DNA of 64,000 bases, taken from Adenanthera pavonina. Its lineage: Eukaryota > Streptophyta > Magnoliopsida > Fabales > Fabaceae. The translations under genes and the position numbers were made by a program. The notes under the pieces are model-generated. The model was not told the DNA's origin. It made no database searches and saw nothing but the letters and a program-made list of their open reading frames with translations. Position 1 is the stretch's first letter. Every line of letters starts with the position of its first letter. Location: positions 9,010,001-9,074,000 of the forward strand of contig JAIVEN010000013.1 of NCBI GenBank assembly GCA_026686845.1. The letters run 5' to 3'. Positions 13,018-25,867 of this stretch are shown piece after piece.

Positions 13018-13760
13018 GCATATATATGGTAGTCCTGACTAGTTGGATTTCATATTTTTTTTGTTTAGTGATATGGAAAAAAATAGATGAAGAGGAACTT
13101 TATTTATTTCATTACTAGACATATATATGCAGAAGAATGAACTTTTCATTATTTATGATTTATGAATAATGTGACATGTTATAAATTTTATATTTTATAT
13201 TGTTGATTTTTTATTTTAGGTAATTTTTAAAGTTCTAAATTTTCAACTTCAAAAACAACTCTAATATACTACTCGGTAAAAAGTCATTTTAGAATCAAAT
13301 GTACATTAGAGAACAAAAGAATCAAATGTACATTTTTTAACCTATGTTTTAAATACATTGATGCAACCATGATATTATTAGGAAAAGAATTTAGATGCAT
13401 TCTAATACAGTACGTTGTTTAACCGAATTATAATATATGGAAGAGTTTTATTTTGTTTACTTTTCATTAAAGTAAGAAATAAGTTAATAACGCGAAGCTG
13501 TGTGAGATAATATATAATATTATTCATTAAAAATTTTAATAATAAATTCCTTAAAAAGTGATCTAAGTATTGGCTACAACATGACTTTTATTTTATTTTT
13601 TTAAAAAATTTCCTTAATGACAAATAAAATTGGGTGAAAGGAATCCTATGTTTCGTGAGATCTATAATGCATATATATGGTAGTCTTGAGTCTTGACTAG
13701 TTGGATTTCATAATTTTTTTTTGTTTGGTGATATGGAAAAAAAAATAAAAATAGATGAAA
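13018..13760. repeat. Direct repeat pair, about 80 bp each
   Basis: The block at 13018-13095 (starting GCATATATATGGTAGTC, then a GACTAGTTGGATTTCATA core and GTGATATGGAAAAAAA) recurs at about 13668-13762 with small insertions. The 570 bp between them shows no gene. A local duplication is the simplest reading. Confidence 0.7.
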
Positions 13761-13880
13761 AATCACTCATATTTTAAAGTAAAAAAATAATTATTGTTAA
13801 AAAAAATACTAACACTAATAGAAATATAATAAATAGTACATATATTTTAATTTCATGCATGAAAACAAATTTTTGTTTAA

Positions 13881-13934
13881 GAAACCAATCTAACTCTTAA
13901 TATTGAAACCAATCTAACTCTTAATATTGAAACC
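13881..13934. repeat. 24-bp tandem repeat, just over two copies
   Basis: The unit GAAACCAATCTAACTCTTAA plus TATT is present twice without a mismatch and begins a third time. Confidence 0.9.
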
Positions 13935-16173
13935 TTCAAGATAAAACACAATAAAGAATACTACAAACAAAATGGTTTGAAACTTTGGTCGTAATATATA
14001 ACATATTCCTACATGAAACAGATACTATAAATGCTTTTCCTTAGGAGGTCATATGATTGTCATTTTGGTTTCATCCTTTGTCTCTATGCACACAAAAAAA
14101 AAAAAAAAGAAGAAGGAGAAGAAAAGAAAACAAACACAATGATAATGGGCAGGCAGGCAGGCATGCCCATTATATTCATGTCCCTATTTAGAGACTTGTT
14201 CAAAGCCCTCCACTGCATTATTACCTCCAAACATTGTGCTCAACATCATCATTTTAGCAAGTCCCTAGTTTAATGTCAAGAAAATATTTTTAAAGTACAT
14301 AGTTACATATATATATATATATATATATAGTTTAAAATCCGTTCACAAAGTATTGAATTTTCGTACATGGGACCTACCCCCATCAAGAGGTCGCACTTAT
14401 ACAAGTACAAAAGAATTTTCATACTTATGTATCTTTGTACCAATTCTTTTTTTGGCTTCAATCTTTGTATCAATTCTCTACTCAACAAATTACATAATAC
14501 AAACACTGAGGGGAAATTTAACCCACCCCGCCCTAATCTTGTACCAATATGATCATATATTAACTTTATTACTATTTTGTTATTATCCTACTTTTTATGA
14601 ATTCCCTTCTCTACTGAGGAGGTCACCTATTCATCAGTTTATGATTTAATAGTAAAGAGTTTTTGTTATTTATAAAATGCTCAAGTTTAGAATTTTTTCG
14701 TTGTTATTTTTATTTAAAAACAAAACAATGAATTAAGAGAATTAGTTAGTTAAAATAAGTCTTTCGATGTGTTTAGCAATGATAAAACCAACATGCTGAA
14801 AATCTTGTTATAAAAACAAATAAATAATTGAGAAACGTAACACTCCATGGAAGTATACCTAGATGTGAAGTTATAATATTTTATTTTAGAAAATAAATCA
14901 CAAGACATTATTAAACATTGATGATTCATGGAACCTGAATAGAGACAACTTTCAGGAAAGCTTAAGAGATCCCCCACACCCTTTGTCTCATCTTTGTCTT
15001 CTTCATCCAGAGCATATTTCATTCATTCCCCACCCTACGCTTTACCCATAAAAATTATATAGAAAACCCACCCCACCACCAAACATCATGGCTAATTACT
15101 AATTAGTGCTTAATGTAAATTTTATTTTATTTCGTTATTAGTGTCATAACTGACATATTATATATTAGAATTCGTTTAATCCTACTTAATTTTTTTAACA
15201 TAATCACTTGTAGAATGAACAAGGGTTGTTAAGAAAACACTATACACGTTCATTAATTACACTCCAATAAATTTATGCTACTGTCATTTTTATTAATGCT
15301 AACTCAAACTTCGGATCATACTTTCCTTTTATATATTAATATTAATATGACAAGCTTTTATTTATTTTCACTCTAATGTGTCTATTAAATATTATCCTTC
15401 AATTTCAAACAAGTTCTTTTTGAAAAAACAAATAAATGGTCCTATTTAATAAAAATTAAACTTATTTCGTAAATCAATTACTCTCACTTGAAATTTAAGA
15501 TTTAATTCCCAATTTCATTCTCAAATTTTTTTTGGCCAACAATTCAATTCCCAATTATTCTCACTTATTTTTGTAAATGACTTGTACCGGAATAAATAAA
15601 TTAAATCACTTAGACAATGTAAATAGTAATAATAACTTGAAAAACTCCATAATACATAAATTCCATGAACAGACTCTAGCAAATGACTCAAAGAAGGGGA
15701 GAGTTTTACATTTTTCCCTTTTTCTTACTCACAAAATATTCTTTTTTTTTTCTCATCGTCAATGAATTAATTAACTGATGCATTTTATCTCGAAAACGAT
15801 GAACACCAGTCCAAAACCGTTAAGATTTATTTAGAAAAATGTTCAAAATCCAAATCTAGAAACTACTACAAGATACGACGTCGTATATAGTAAGCGTATC
15901 TCACTGGTACATACTACGAGGCACCTCACACGTTTTTCTCCCGTTTTCCTCGCAGGTAAAATACGTTCTTTTGCAGGTGCTTACGTTAGCATCGTCGACA
16001 ACCGCGCGCACGTTAGCATCGATGCGGCAGCGAGGAGTTGGGGCCGTCTAGTGTTTTATCTCCACCGCCACGGTCTCCGCCGTGAAAAAAATATTAACAT
16101 TTCCCAAAAATAAAATGAACAAATAAAAAATTCAAGAAAATTTCAATTAATCTCCGTACAGTTTTCACGGTGC

Positions 16174-16653
16174 CTACTCAGGGATAGTGACAAGCATAGG
16201 TCGCCAAGCTCTCTTGAGGAATCGATACCGGAACGCCGACGAGAGCGGTCTCCGAGATGTGGTTCCGCCGCGTCGGAATGCCGAACTGGTTCGGAATCGG
16301 CTGCTGAGGGCGGGACTCGCTATCGCGGGCGAGAATCCCTCTTGTTCTCGCCGTTCCTCTTCTTGGCAACTCTTTTCGTCATCGACCGGCGGCGGAGAAG
16401 ACACAAACAGATCCTTCAGCTTCCGTCGAACTCTGACCTCCTTTTCGTTAATTTCCGTCGGATCTTCATCGTCGTGGTCGACCGGGGAGTCCCCGCGGCG
16501 AGCGAATCGGCGGCGCTCGGGGCGGCTGAGGAACATGCGGAGGGTCTTGCGGCGGCGGAGGTGGATGACGGGGCTGGTGGTGGGGCTGGTGGTGGGGCTG
16601 CCGGCGACGGTGCACTGGGTGGCTAGGAGCTTGAATTTCTGGAGTGTGGCCAT
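16174..16653 (-). CDS. Small basic protein of unknown function, 159 aa
   Basis: Intact single-exon gene. The start MATLQKFKLLATQC at 16653 is followed by a Ser/Thr/Pro segment (SPTTSPTTSPV) and an Arg-rich block (HLRRRKTLRMFLSRPERRR). The middle is acidic (DHDDEDPTEINEKE), then comes KLKDLFVSSPPP, and the C-terminus is again Arg-rich and ends RPMLVTIPE. I recall plant proteins of unknown function with this N-terminus and a related C-terminal end; no catalytic motif, signal peptide or membrane segment is visible. The coding GC content is well above that of the flanks, which supports a real gene. The leader contains short upstream reading frames (for example one of 9 codons starting at 16737). 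The function cannot be stated. Confidence 0.82.
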   Translation of the reverse strand: MATLQKFKLLATQCTVAGSPTTSPTTSPVIHLRRRKTLRMFLSRPERRRFARRGDSPVDHDDEDPTEINEKEVRVRRKLKDLFVSSPPPVDDEKSCQEEERREQEGFSPAIASPALSSRFRTSSAFRRGGTTSRRPLSSAFRYRFLKRAWRPMLVTIPE

Positions 16654-16879
16654 TGAAATAGGGGGAGGGTGGATGGATTAAGTAATGGAGAAGGGAAGGA
16701 TTGCTTACTAGAGAGAAAAAGCGAGATCTGAGACCATGCGATTCGATTCGATTCCGATTCGATCGGCTTTAAGGCCTCATCACTCAGCTGTTGCAAGATG
16801 TTACAGTGAAAGAGAGAAAGGGATTGAAGGAGGAAATAAAGAGGAATAATTAGAATACGAAGGGCTTTCTTTCTCGGTG

Positions 16880-16906
16880 GAATATAAATGCTGGCAGACA
16901 CGTGGC
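16880..16906 (-). promoter_or_regulatory. TATA box and ABRE/G-box upstream of the 159-aa gene
   Basis: On the gene strand a CATTTATATT TATA-type element lies at 16881-16890, and directly upstream is GCCACGTGT (16898-16906; plus strand ACACGTGGC). The latter contains the perfect G-box CACGTG and matches the consensus abscisic-acid response element bound by bZIP factors. The spacing (ATG about 230 bp downstream) fits a leader of about 200 nt. This suggests ABA or stress control; that is inference. Confidence 0.6.
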
Positions 16907-17066
16907 AGGCTTTTTTTGGAACTCAGTAAAAAAAACCACAAAAGAGAAGGCAGAGTGAATTAGTGATTTTTTACTTTTTATTTTTTACCACTAGGATGAA
17001 TTAATGATTTAATCCCTTAAAAAGTGATTTCCTAATTTCACTTTTAAATATAACTTTTAGCTAAAT

Positions 17067-18665
17067 TTTAGGATAAAGTCACCTTTTAGTCCTCTTAGTT
17101 TTACTCAATTTTCAATTTGATCCCTGCTGTTTCAAGATTTTTAAATCCTTTCCTATAGTATTACATCGTTAATTAAATAGTTAATCTCCAGAGTTTGTAA
17201 CGTTAGAAAATAAAATTCTTAAGCGTCTTAGGTGGCTTTAACTCTGTCTTTTTGTTTTTTTAATGATATAGCAAATGAGAACCAAATGTGGGGAATTTGA
17301 ACAGTATACTTTCTCTAATAAAAATTATGATGAGAGGGGGCATATGGGAGAATTAGGCGCATGCAAATTTATCGGGGCGGGTTCGTTGGAGATAGCGGAT
17401 AATAGGTTGGGTTGATAAAAAAAAAAAAAAAGAAGAAGACATACATAAAGATATGCAAATTTATTCCATTGACACCGAGTTTTGTAATCTATATGTAACT
17501 TTTGTGTTAGGAAGTTAAGCAAATCACGGTTTTATTGAAACCGAGTTCAAAATTGGAATATTTTGGTAAATATTCTGTATAGTGTAGCACTCTGGTTTTT
17601 TGTTTTTTTAGTAGTATTTAGCTAAAAAAACATAATAATAAAAACCGAACCGGATCGGTCGGTTCGATCAGGAACCAGCTCCTGGTCTGATTCGGTTATA
17701 GATGGAAATGGGGGGGAGGTTTCAGAATCAGTATAAATCGGTTAAGAACTGATTGAACCGGTCAAAAATCGGTATAAAACCAAATTGAACAGATCCCAAC
17801 TTTTTTTTTAATTTTTAAATTTTTTTAAAAATATCTTTTAAAAATAAAATAACATTATTTTTAGTACTAAGTAGTATTATTATTTTTAGTATAAATTTTT
17901 TTTCTTTCTATATTATAATATGATATAAGTATTATTATGATATATAATAATTAATAATGATAAATTTACTTAACAAATAATATGAAAATAAAATATCAAT
18001 TGGCTATATTATTAAAAATATATTAATTTATTCACAAGCGGTTCGACCACTGAACCTTGAACCATTATCTCATTTGGTTCAATAACCGGTTTAATTTTTA
18101 ATACCTTGCTAAAAAAGTTTCATATATTACATAACAAAGTGAAAAAAAAAATGAACATGTCAGCCCTATATATGCAATACGCTCATCATAAGATCACGCT
18201 AAACTGCTCAGTAAGACATAACATAATTCAAACTAATGCTTAAGGATGAGTCTCTCGACCCTCTAGGGTTTTTGCAAAGCAACGTCTTTTTCCTTCCTCT
18301 AGCATTGCCTTGCAATAACCTTAATGCAGTGAGTGGCTCATTCTTGCTTATGTTTGAGATGCGGTTTATTTTAATGAGCAACTTAGGGTAGTTTTGTAGT
18401 GAGCGTCTTCTCACTTATATTTGTTAACATTTCTATTTTTTTCACTATCATGCCACATGTGCTAATTGTATGACACATCATTAAAAAAATAGAGTTAAAT
18501 CTCTGTAGGATGCTTGGAATTTATTTTTCTAACCTTGCAAATTTTGGGGATGAACTTTTTAACGAAGTAAAATTATAGGGATTGATTTAAAAATTTTGAA
18601 ATTACAATGATCCTATTGAAAACCAAGTGAAACTATAAGGACCAAAAGATTAATTTCTCCTAAAT
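17067..18665. mobile_element. Long-TIR non-autonomous element carrying a nested insertion
   Basis: The left end (TTTAGGATAAAGTCACCTTT, continuing with TAGTCCTCTTAGTTTTACTC) and the reverse complement of the right end (ATTTAGGAGAAATTAATCTT, continuing with TTGGTCCTTATAGTTTCACT) align for about 80 bp as an imperfect terminal inverted repeat. No transposase is present. A separate element (17630-18107) sits inside. A target duplication could not be fixed because the junctions are AT-rich. Confidence 0.5.
17630..18107. mobile_element. Mutator-type MITE, 478 bp, with perfect 9-bp target duplication
   Basis: Flanked by GCTAAAAAA at 17621-17629 and 18108-18116. The 9-bp duplication is the Mutator signature. 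The ends resemble each other in inverted orientation (AATAAAAACCGAACC against GTATTAAAAATTAAACCGG), and the interior matches the element at 4133-4624. Confidence 0.68.
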
Positions 18666-21600
18666 TTCATATAAATTTTCTAAATTTTAAATTACATGTA
18701 AATAATTGTTATCTTTTAAAATATGAAAATAAACTTAATATACCTTTTATGGCAAAAAAAATTACTAAACCTTTAAATTTATATAAATTTTTTTCTTAAC
18801 CTTTTTTGAACCAATAATTTTTCAACATTAGTTAATTCATTAGTAATATAAAATATAAAATTTTTAACCACATGCAATATTCATAAGATATCTGGTACGA
18901 CTTATTTTAGACTCCATACAATATGCAAAAAAATATATCTAATTTCACTAATATAACATGATAATATTAAGGAAATTATCAATAGATTAGTTAAAATTTA
19001 AAAAAGGGTTATGTATATAACTTATATCCTATTTTGTTCAATTACAAAGAAGTTACGAGATATAGTGAGAACGGATGCAAATAAAATATATGAGAGTTTG
19101 ATTGATATTAAAAGATATGTGAAATAGATTTATTTTCTATATCTAATTAAACATAAATAAAAGCGAAAAGGCTAAAATGCCCATATATAAAAAAAAATAA
19201 TTCCTTCCCCTCCTCCTCTGTTTTTTTCTGGCATCACCATCATTGTCCAGAATATCAGGTCCTCGTCACTGGTGAGCCAATTGAGATAGCCACTAGATCT
19301 AGAAACCCACATTTGAATTCAATGAAGCAAATCCCATAAAGCAAATCCACCTCCGTTCAAATCTATTGAAGTAAATTGGTGAAGCAAATCTGGTGAACCA
19401 ATTGACAAAGCTACGTTCAAATCTAATGATGGGGACGACACTAGTGATAGCGAAGCTGAGATAGCCATCAAACTCCATTCGAACCTTATTCCTTCTTCAA
19501 TCCATGCTTGAATGGGGACAACGCAAGTGACAACATGAGATTTGGTTCAAATTCATTGACATCGCTGCTTCAGACCCAAACACGAGGATGATGTGAGCGA
19601 AGTGGGGAAGATGACGCAAGCAAATGAACTAGATTTGGTGAGGCAGAAGTGGAGAAGGCGATAGCAAAGGTAAGGTTGTTGAAGTGACGGTTGCTAGAGA
19701 AGGGGGCTTGAGGGTGGTCGGAGAAGCTCGCTAGAGAGAGGGTCGAAGGTGGGGAGGTAGATGATGATGAACAAGGGAGATGATGATATGATTGTCATTT
19801 TATTTTTCTATGAGGGTAATATCATCTCTTACTCACTCACGTTTCTAGCCATGTAATATCTAATACATAACTTCTAGAGATGTTTGTCATTCATATTTAG
19901 AGAAGTATTTGGCTTCATGGGTGTAATCTTCTATTAATGATGTAATGTGGCTAATCAGACGCAACTGCTAATGTAATATAATTTCATTTACATTATATTA
20001 CCCTTTTGAATTTGAACCAAACATGCAATTAGAGTTTAACAAAATTACTTTTGAAAAAAGTAAAATCTTATAAAATTTATTGTGACTAACACAATTTGCT
20101 CTATCAATATGCAAAGTAATTAACAAAAGGAGTTATCCATACAAATTTCAAGCCTAACCTCCCTGCTAAAGCAGTGACTTTTACTCAGCATGGATAGATA
20201 GGGCAAAACTTTAGGGTACAAAAAATCACAGCTATCTGAGCAGGTCCAAAACAGGGCATATAACAATTAAGCTTAATGGAATCGGCAACTGAAATCACAA
20301 AATCCAATGACTCAAAACACCAACTAAATAACGCAAAGGGACACCACTAAAACACAATAAAGAACTCAAAAATCAAAAGAAGCACAAAAAAAAAAAACCG
20401 AACAATTAAAAATAAAGCTTATAAAATTTACTTTGACTAACATATTAGACTTAATTAACAAAAAATAATTATTTGTACAAATTAATAATTTAAGATTTAT
20501 TATCAAATTTTATATGTTAAGAGCCATTGAATTTTTTTTCATGTTATGCATAAATTATAAAAATGTGTATAAGATATATTATTTCATATTTGATTTTTTA
20601 AATTTCAATTACATTATATAAAAATAATTTATATTTGCAGAACCCAACGGCTGTACATTCAACGAGCAGAACAATTAGCAAATTGTATGCCGGCCGGGGA
20701 TGATTACTTTTGTCCATAAATGGAATCAAGCAGAAGGAATGGACAAAATAAAACTTCAGTTTTTGGCCAATAAATCATTTGATTATTATTGTTATCATTA
20801 TTATTTTTCCAGACATGCTCAGTTGTTAACACAATCTGTCTCGCTTCAAGACGAAGAAAGACAATCCGTCAGGGATAAGAAACAGTGAATAAGCCGTCAA
20901 GTTTGATTACATGGCATTTACCTTTTTGGTTCATCTGGATGTATCCCTGATAATCAAATGCTGGTCCTCATTTTTTTTAATAAGGAAATTAAGAGTAATT
21001 TTTACATATTCACAAGTTAAATTTTGCTTATTTTTTCCCATAAACGGGGATCCATTGCGTCCAACTATCAAAGACATAATCAAAATCCATTTCATCCAAA
21101 TTTCGGTTATTTTGCCACTTGGAATTCACTCGAGTGGTAAATATGGATTCAAACTCTCATAACATGAAATAAAAAAAATGCTTTTTTGGGCCACTTTTCT
21201 CAATTCCATCTCTATTTCATCAAAATTATTGGGAAAGGCAGTTAAAAAAAAGTTTTCAACAAAATGAGACTATAATTAGCAAATATATGTATTAACAAGA
21301 AGTGAACCTCTAGGGAATTTAAAGATGTCTTATAAATAGTGTGACTTTTTTTTTAATAAATTTTACTTTATATATTATGTATTAATATATAATATATTGA
21401 TTGATAATTGATACCAAGTTATCAACTGGCTTTGCTCGTCTTTTCTATCCATCATTAGAATCAGTTCTGTGAGAAGTTTTGATAGATTCCATTTATAAAA
21501 GTCCAAACAATCGTAAAAAAAATATTTAAATGTATTATATATCTTTTAGTCAAATTTAAATTTCACATATTTATATATTTAATTAATTATGAATATTTTT

Positions 21601-22046
21601 TTCTACTCTTTCTTTTGGTAAATTGAGCCTAACTAAAATTTTAACTCACCCATGTATCAGCAGAAGAGTGGAACAGTAAATAGGTAACCAAATTCTAAAT
21701 ACATCAAACACGAGGATATGGGTATACTACCATATAATACACACCGCTCAAATACCAATGTGCATTAGTTCACCCTCATCTATTACCTTACCTCATTTAG
21801 ATCAACAGTGAAATCTCACTGTGTTACACCCCCTATTTACACCAAAACATATCAGGCCAAGGAAGTGATTGAAAAAAAGAAAAAGAAAGAAAAAAAAAAA
21901 AGAGGGGAAAAAAATGAAGCTTTGAGAAGAAGGGCTAAGAATGTAAGGAATTCTGGACTGACTCATTGAGACCGATTATAATAGGTTGTACAATACTTAT
22001 ACTATTTGACCCAGGTGTTGATCAAAAGAAAAGGAAATCATAGAAG
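18666..22046. other. Gene-free stretch, including a possible degenerate TIR element at about 19030-20025
   Basis: No gene recognised. The segment from about 19030 to 20025 shares its layout with 2015-2873 (a TTTTGTTCAATT / TTTGGTTCAAATT end pair, a pyrimidine tract near 19200 and GA-rich middle parts), and is probably a decayed copy of the same family. From 20150 to 20400 there is sequence of ordinary composition that I cannot assign. The 3' flank of the receptor kinase gene begins near 22046. Confidence 0.4.
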
Positions 22047-25000
22047 CTATGAGGAATTAGAAGTAGTAGAGGAGCTAACCCATTTATTATCAGCAACTGA
22101 ATCTGGTGAAAATGGAAGAGGAACATCTTTCAAAAGCATGATTTCATCTATCCTCTTATTCACTATAGCTTCCTGTCCACCATACTCTTCCTTTTGGATT
22201 CCCCTCAAGATTCCCAGCACCTCACCCATGGAGGGTCTCATGTCGCCATCCTGCTGCAAACACCTAAAGGCCAATTCCGCCACTGCTGTTGTCATCTGCT
22301 TCACAGCATTGTCTCTTTCGAACCCCAGACATGGATCAACCAACTCATGCACTGCATGATTCTGAATTTTGTTGACTGCAAGATTGGCTAAGTTTATATC
22401 ATGCCGTTGCCTGGTGATATCCACTGCTTCTAATGATGATATGAGCTCAACTAACACCACACCAAAGCTATAAACATCACTTTTCGCAGTGAGTTGGTAG
22501 CACTGGTAATACTCAGGGTCAACATATCCAGGTGTTCCTTGTGGAGCAGTTGACACATGGGTAACATCATTGGGGAACAACCTTGAAAGACCAAAATCAG
22601 CAACCTTGACGCAGAATTTATGGTCTAGGAGAATATTATTGGTTTTGACATCACGGTGTACGACCTCTTTACTATGGAGGAAGGTTAGTGCCTCGGCTGT
22701 TTCTACAGCAATGTTCAATCGTGTAGACCAAGGGATCAGAGCAGACTTTGATCGATTTCCATGGAGATGGTCAGCCACTGTTCCATTAGGAATGTATTCA
22801 TAGACAAGGAGAAGTTCTCGGCTATGTCTAGAGGTGCATCCATAAAGTGCAACCAGGTTTTTATGTTGTAATCGAGCAAGAATCTCAACTTCATTCCTGA
22901 ACTGCTCAACACGTTTCAGATTGCTTTCATAAAGCCGTTTCACTGCAACTGGTCGTCCATCTTTCAGAGTTCCTGATCAATAGCCAGTGGAGTGATTAAG
23001 GAAAAATGATGACAAAGATTCAATGGTATGTTGTATGATAATCCGAAGGATAAATAAGAAATTATATTCTTACCATAATAAACAGTGCCGAAACCTCCAT
23101 TACCAAGTTCCATGGAAGGATCAAAATTTTTAGTAGCTTCCTCTAGTTCAGCATAGCTAAACACCTTAACCCCATAGAAGAAACTACTCTGAATGGATTC
23201 AGACTTAGAGGTGACGTAAGATGGGACACTTTGAGATGAGTTTGTAGTGGAGGTGGCAGCGCCTCTGCTTGAAGGAGCCATGAAGAGGTCCTTGGTTTTC
23301 GACTGTTCTACGATTCTTTTCCTTCGTCTTACCATAAAGAGCACGCAACATCCAAGAAGAATGCAAAAAGCTACTGCAGCTGCTGCACTAATGCCTGAAG
23401 ATAATTCAAGAAATTAGTAAAATTATGCTAAACTGCTGTTCCTCATGAAAACTAATTCCGTATGAGAACAGAATGAAGGCTACCTGCTTTAGCAGCTCCT
23501 GACAAAGACGTCGTCTTCCCTGAAAAATTCAACAAAGATAAATGTCAAAACTCGAATGACATGAATACCAAAAATGGAAAAGATAGGATTAATAGACTCT
23601 CTTAAAATTGAAGAGCATTATCAATAAATGACGATGAACACTATCCTCATTTTCTTTCTTTCGGAGAGAGAACTTGTAGTAGAGAAACTTATGGCAATAT
23701 ATTTTACATTTTGTACAAAAAAGTTGACCAATTTAATAGATTATTATCAATTACAGTGCTCCAGATAGGAAGCAAAGCATCATCGATATTCATTAACGAA
23801 AGTGAAAATCTACGAATCAGAAGTGAAATTTAAAGGCGAGAAGTTCTCAAGCGGCCTTTGTACCCAAATATGGTGCGATGAAAACCGCATATTTCTGCAA
23901 TTTCAAAGTTCAAACCTTCCATATGTCTAAAACAAGACTGTTCAGGGGAATTAAACTGTCACTGAAAAGTAAAACGCAGTGATATAACACGCCTTCTCAT
24001 AGTCTGCTTTCCTTAGATTTCATTCCGTCTATCCCCAAAGCAGTCAAAGTTACTTGCAGAATATTTGGCAGTTAGGAAATTCAGAAGTGGTAATTAATAT
24101 CTCATGCTCACTAAACTTGCATACGAGTGCATGAGAAACTTAGCTTGACCTGCCATACTAAAGTTTTCATATTCATTCACACTATCTCATCTTTCGAAAT
24201 AAGGCGTGCTTCCATGTGAATGGCACGAGTTTTATATATAAACAGCATTATCGTGAGGTAAATCTATCAATCACCGGAATTAACCCAAAGGAAAAAGCTC
24301 AAAATACCTGGGGAGGGACACAGGTGATCACCACAAATGCAAATCGGTTTCCCCAAATCGTAATCAAATCCACATTGGCCACCAAAATTAACACATTTCA
24401 GGCACTCATATTCGTAAGGACTGCTATAATTCACATTAAAACCCTTCATCAAAACCTCCCTAAGCAAAGACCAATTATTCATGAGCCTAGTGGCTTCATT
24501 TTCAAGAATCGGCACCTCCACTCGAGTATCACAATAAACAGTACTAAGAACAGGGTCCTCCGGTAACGGACCAACCCAAGAATAAGAATCGCTTTGACTC
24601 CCCTTAAACTCGCAGTCAAACAGATTCTCTGGCTTTACGTTAATCTCAGAAGAAGAACCACGTCCATAGATCAAAGTGAGATTCTCGTTCCCTGAACCGT
24701 ACCTAAAGTTGATGAAATCAAAGGTGGAATTGACAAAGTTATGTGTACAGGTTTCGTTCCAGAGGTCTATGCGTGCCAAGGTGAGAACCCGTGCGATTGG
24801 GTCGAGGTGGAGGACTCGGTAACTCACCGAGGAGATGTTCAGCTCGGGAAAATCGCTCCGGCAGGTAAGGCGGAACTCCGGCGGGCCACAGAAGGAGGGG
24901 AGGTCGGCGCCAGCGAAGGGATAGGGGATGTTGGAATGTTGCCGCAGTCGAAGGTTTTGAGGCATTCGTAGAGGGAGGCGTTGGAAGGTAACGACGTCGT

Positions 25001-25048
25001 ATGGTTGATAGAGCATAGGGTGAGGATGAAGATGAGGAAGAAGATCAT
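22047..25048 (-). CDS. LRK10L-type receptor-like serine/threonine kinase (cassette A plus kinase), frameshift in exon 1
   Basis: Four exons: 24308-25048, 23484-23519, 23074-23394 and 22047-22972, all with GT...AG borders, giving about 674 residues once the frame is kept. Exon 1 encodes a signal peptide (MIFFLIFILTLCS..), a GUB_WAK-type Cys-rich domain (YECLKTFDCGNI.., then YPFAGADLPSFCG) and a WAK-associated C-terminal domain (CLKCVNFGGQCGFD). The tiny exon 2 and the start of exon 3 hold the membrane segment (ISAAAAVAFCILLGCCVLFM) followed by a basic stop-transfer RRRKR. The kinase has LGNGGFGTVY, VAVKRL, HRDVKTNN, DFG and GYVDPEYYQ, so it is an active-looking RD kinase. The closest named family is LEAF RUST 10 DISEASE-RESISTANCE LOCUS receptor kinase-like. 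Exon 1 is 741 nt, one short of the phase-1 length of its relatives, and the frame breaks near 24932. This is either a true null ectodomain or a sequence error. Confidence 0.88.
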
Positions 25049-25105
25049 GGTTTGTTGTTCATTGGTTGTTGGTCTGAGGCGGGCGGGAAGTTGGTTTTTG
25101 ACTAA

Positions 25106-25867
25106 CGGTCTGTTTGGTACAGGGGGAGGGGAGGGGAGTTACTTCCCTCCCCTTGTTTGGATTCAATGACGGGAGGGAAGGTGCTTCCCTCCCCTTGTTT
25201 GGATAAAGATATATCTAAAGAGGGGAGGGAAGCACCTTCCCTCGCCTTCCCTTGAAACGCAGCACCCCAAATTGGGGGATTTGGGACGGGCTGCACACTT
25301 TTTTTTTTTGTTTTGACTAATATGCCCTCATCCAGGTCATCCAGGTCACCGGGTCTTCTTTCATTTCTCATTTTCCATCGCGTCTTCAATTGATAAAAAT
25401 TTAGTATGTACAAATATATATATATTTTATTGTGAACGTATGCTCGTTTACACATTTTCTTTTTTTGTCAACATTGTAAAATCACAATTTTTAAAAAAGA
25501 AATTTAGTATGTACAGATATATAAATTTTTTGGTGAAATTTAAAAAGGAAATTAAAGATAGATTTGAAACAATTTTTAATATGGGAGATAAGGTTTTTAC
25601 ATTCTTAAAATAATAAATTACTATAAAAAATAATTATTCAAATAAAATAATTATAGAAAACATTCAGGATAAAATTGTCAAATTATTATTAACTCCCCTC
25701 CCCTTCCCTCTTCAACCAAACAACAAATCATTAAAATTCCTTCCCTCCCCTTCCTTCAATCCCATTCCCTTCCCTTCCCTCCAAATCTCATCTCTCCTTC
25801 CCTCCCCTTCCCTCCATTAAAATTCTTCCCTTCCCTTCCCTTCCCTTCCCTCCTACCAAACAGAGCC
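25106..25867. mobile_element. Tourist-like (PIF/Harbinger) MITE, 762 bp, upstream of cassette A
   Basis: TAA duplications at 25103-25105 and 25868-25870 flank termini CGGTCTGTTTGGTA and, in reverse, GGCTCTGTTTGGTA. The sub-terminal parts are purine- or pyrimidine-rich (GGGAGGGAAG and CTTCCCTTCCC runs), and the middle is AT-rich. No transposase. The element ends only 57 bp upstream of the ATG of the kinase gene, so it occupies the place of the native promoter or leader. Confidence 0.72.

Larger units (their letters stand above)
10897..16173. other. Gene-free AT-rich stretch with several simple repeats
   Basis: No protein gene, tRNA or known plant microRNA recognised. It contains the microsatellites and short duplications listed separately, and (AT)n runs near 12828-12842 and 14308-14329. 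The last 300 bp (about 15870-16170) is GC-richer and is probably the 3' flank of the gene at 16174; it includes the palindrome ACGACGTCGT near 15877. Confidence 0.5.

Noticed and set aside
16187..16681. 164-codon frame on the plus strand
   Set aside because: Antisense to the 159-aa gene, whose minus-strand frame has the sensible start, promoter and composition.
16623..16901. 92-codon frame on the minus strand upstream of the 159-aa gene
   Set aside because: Its ATG lies upstream of the probable TATA box, so it is not in the transcript; sequence is low-complexity leader.
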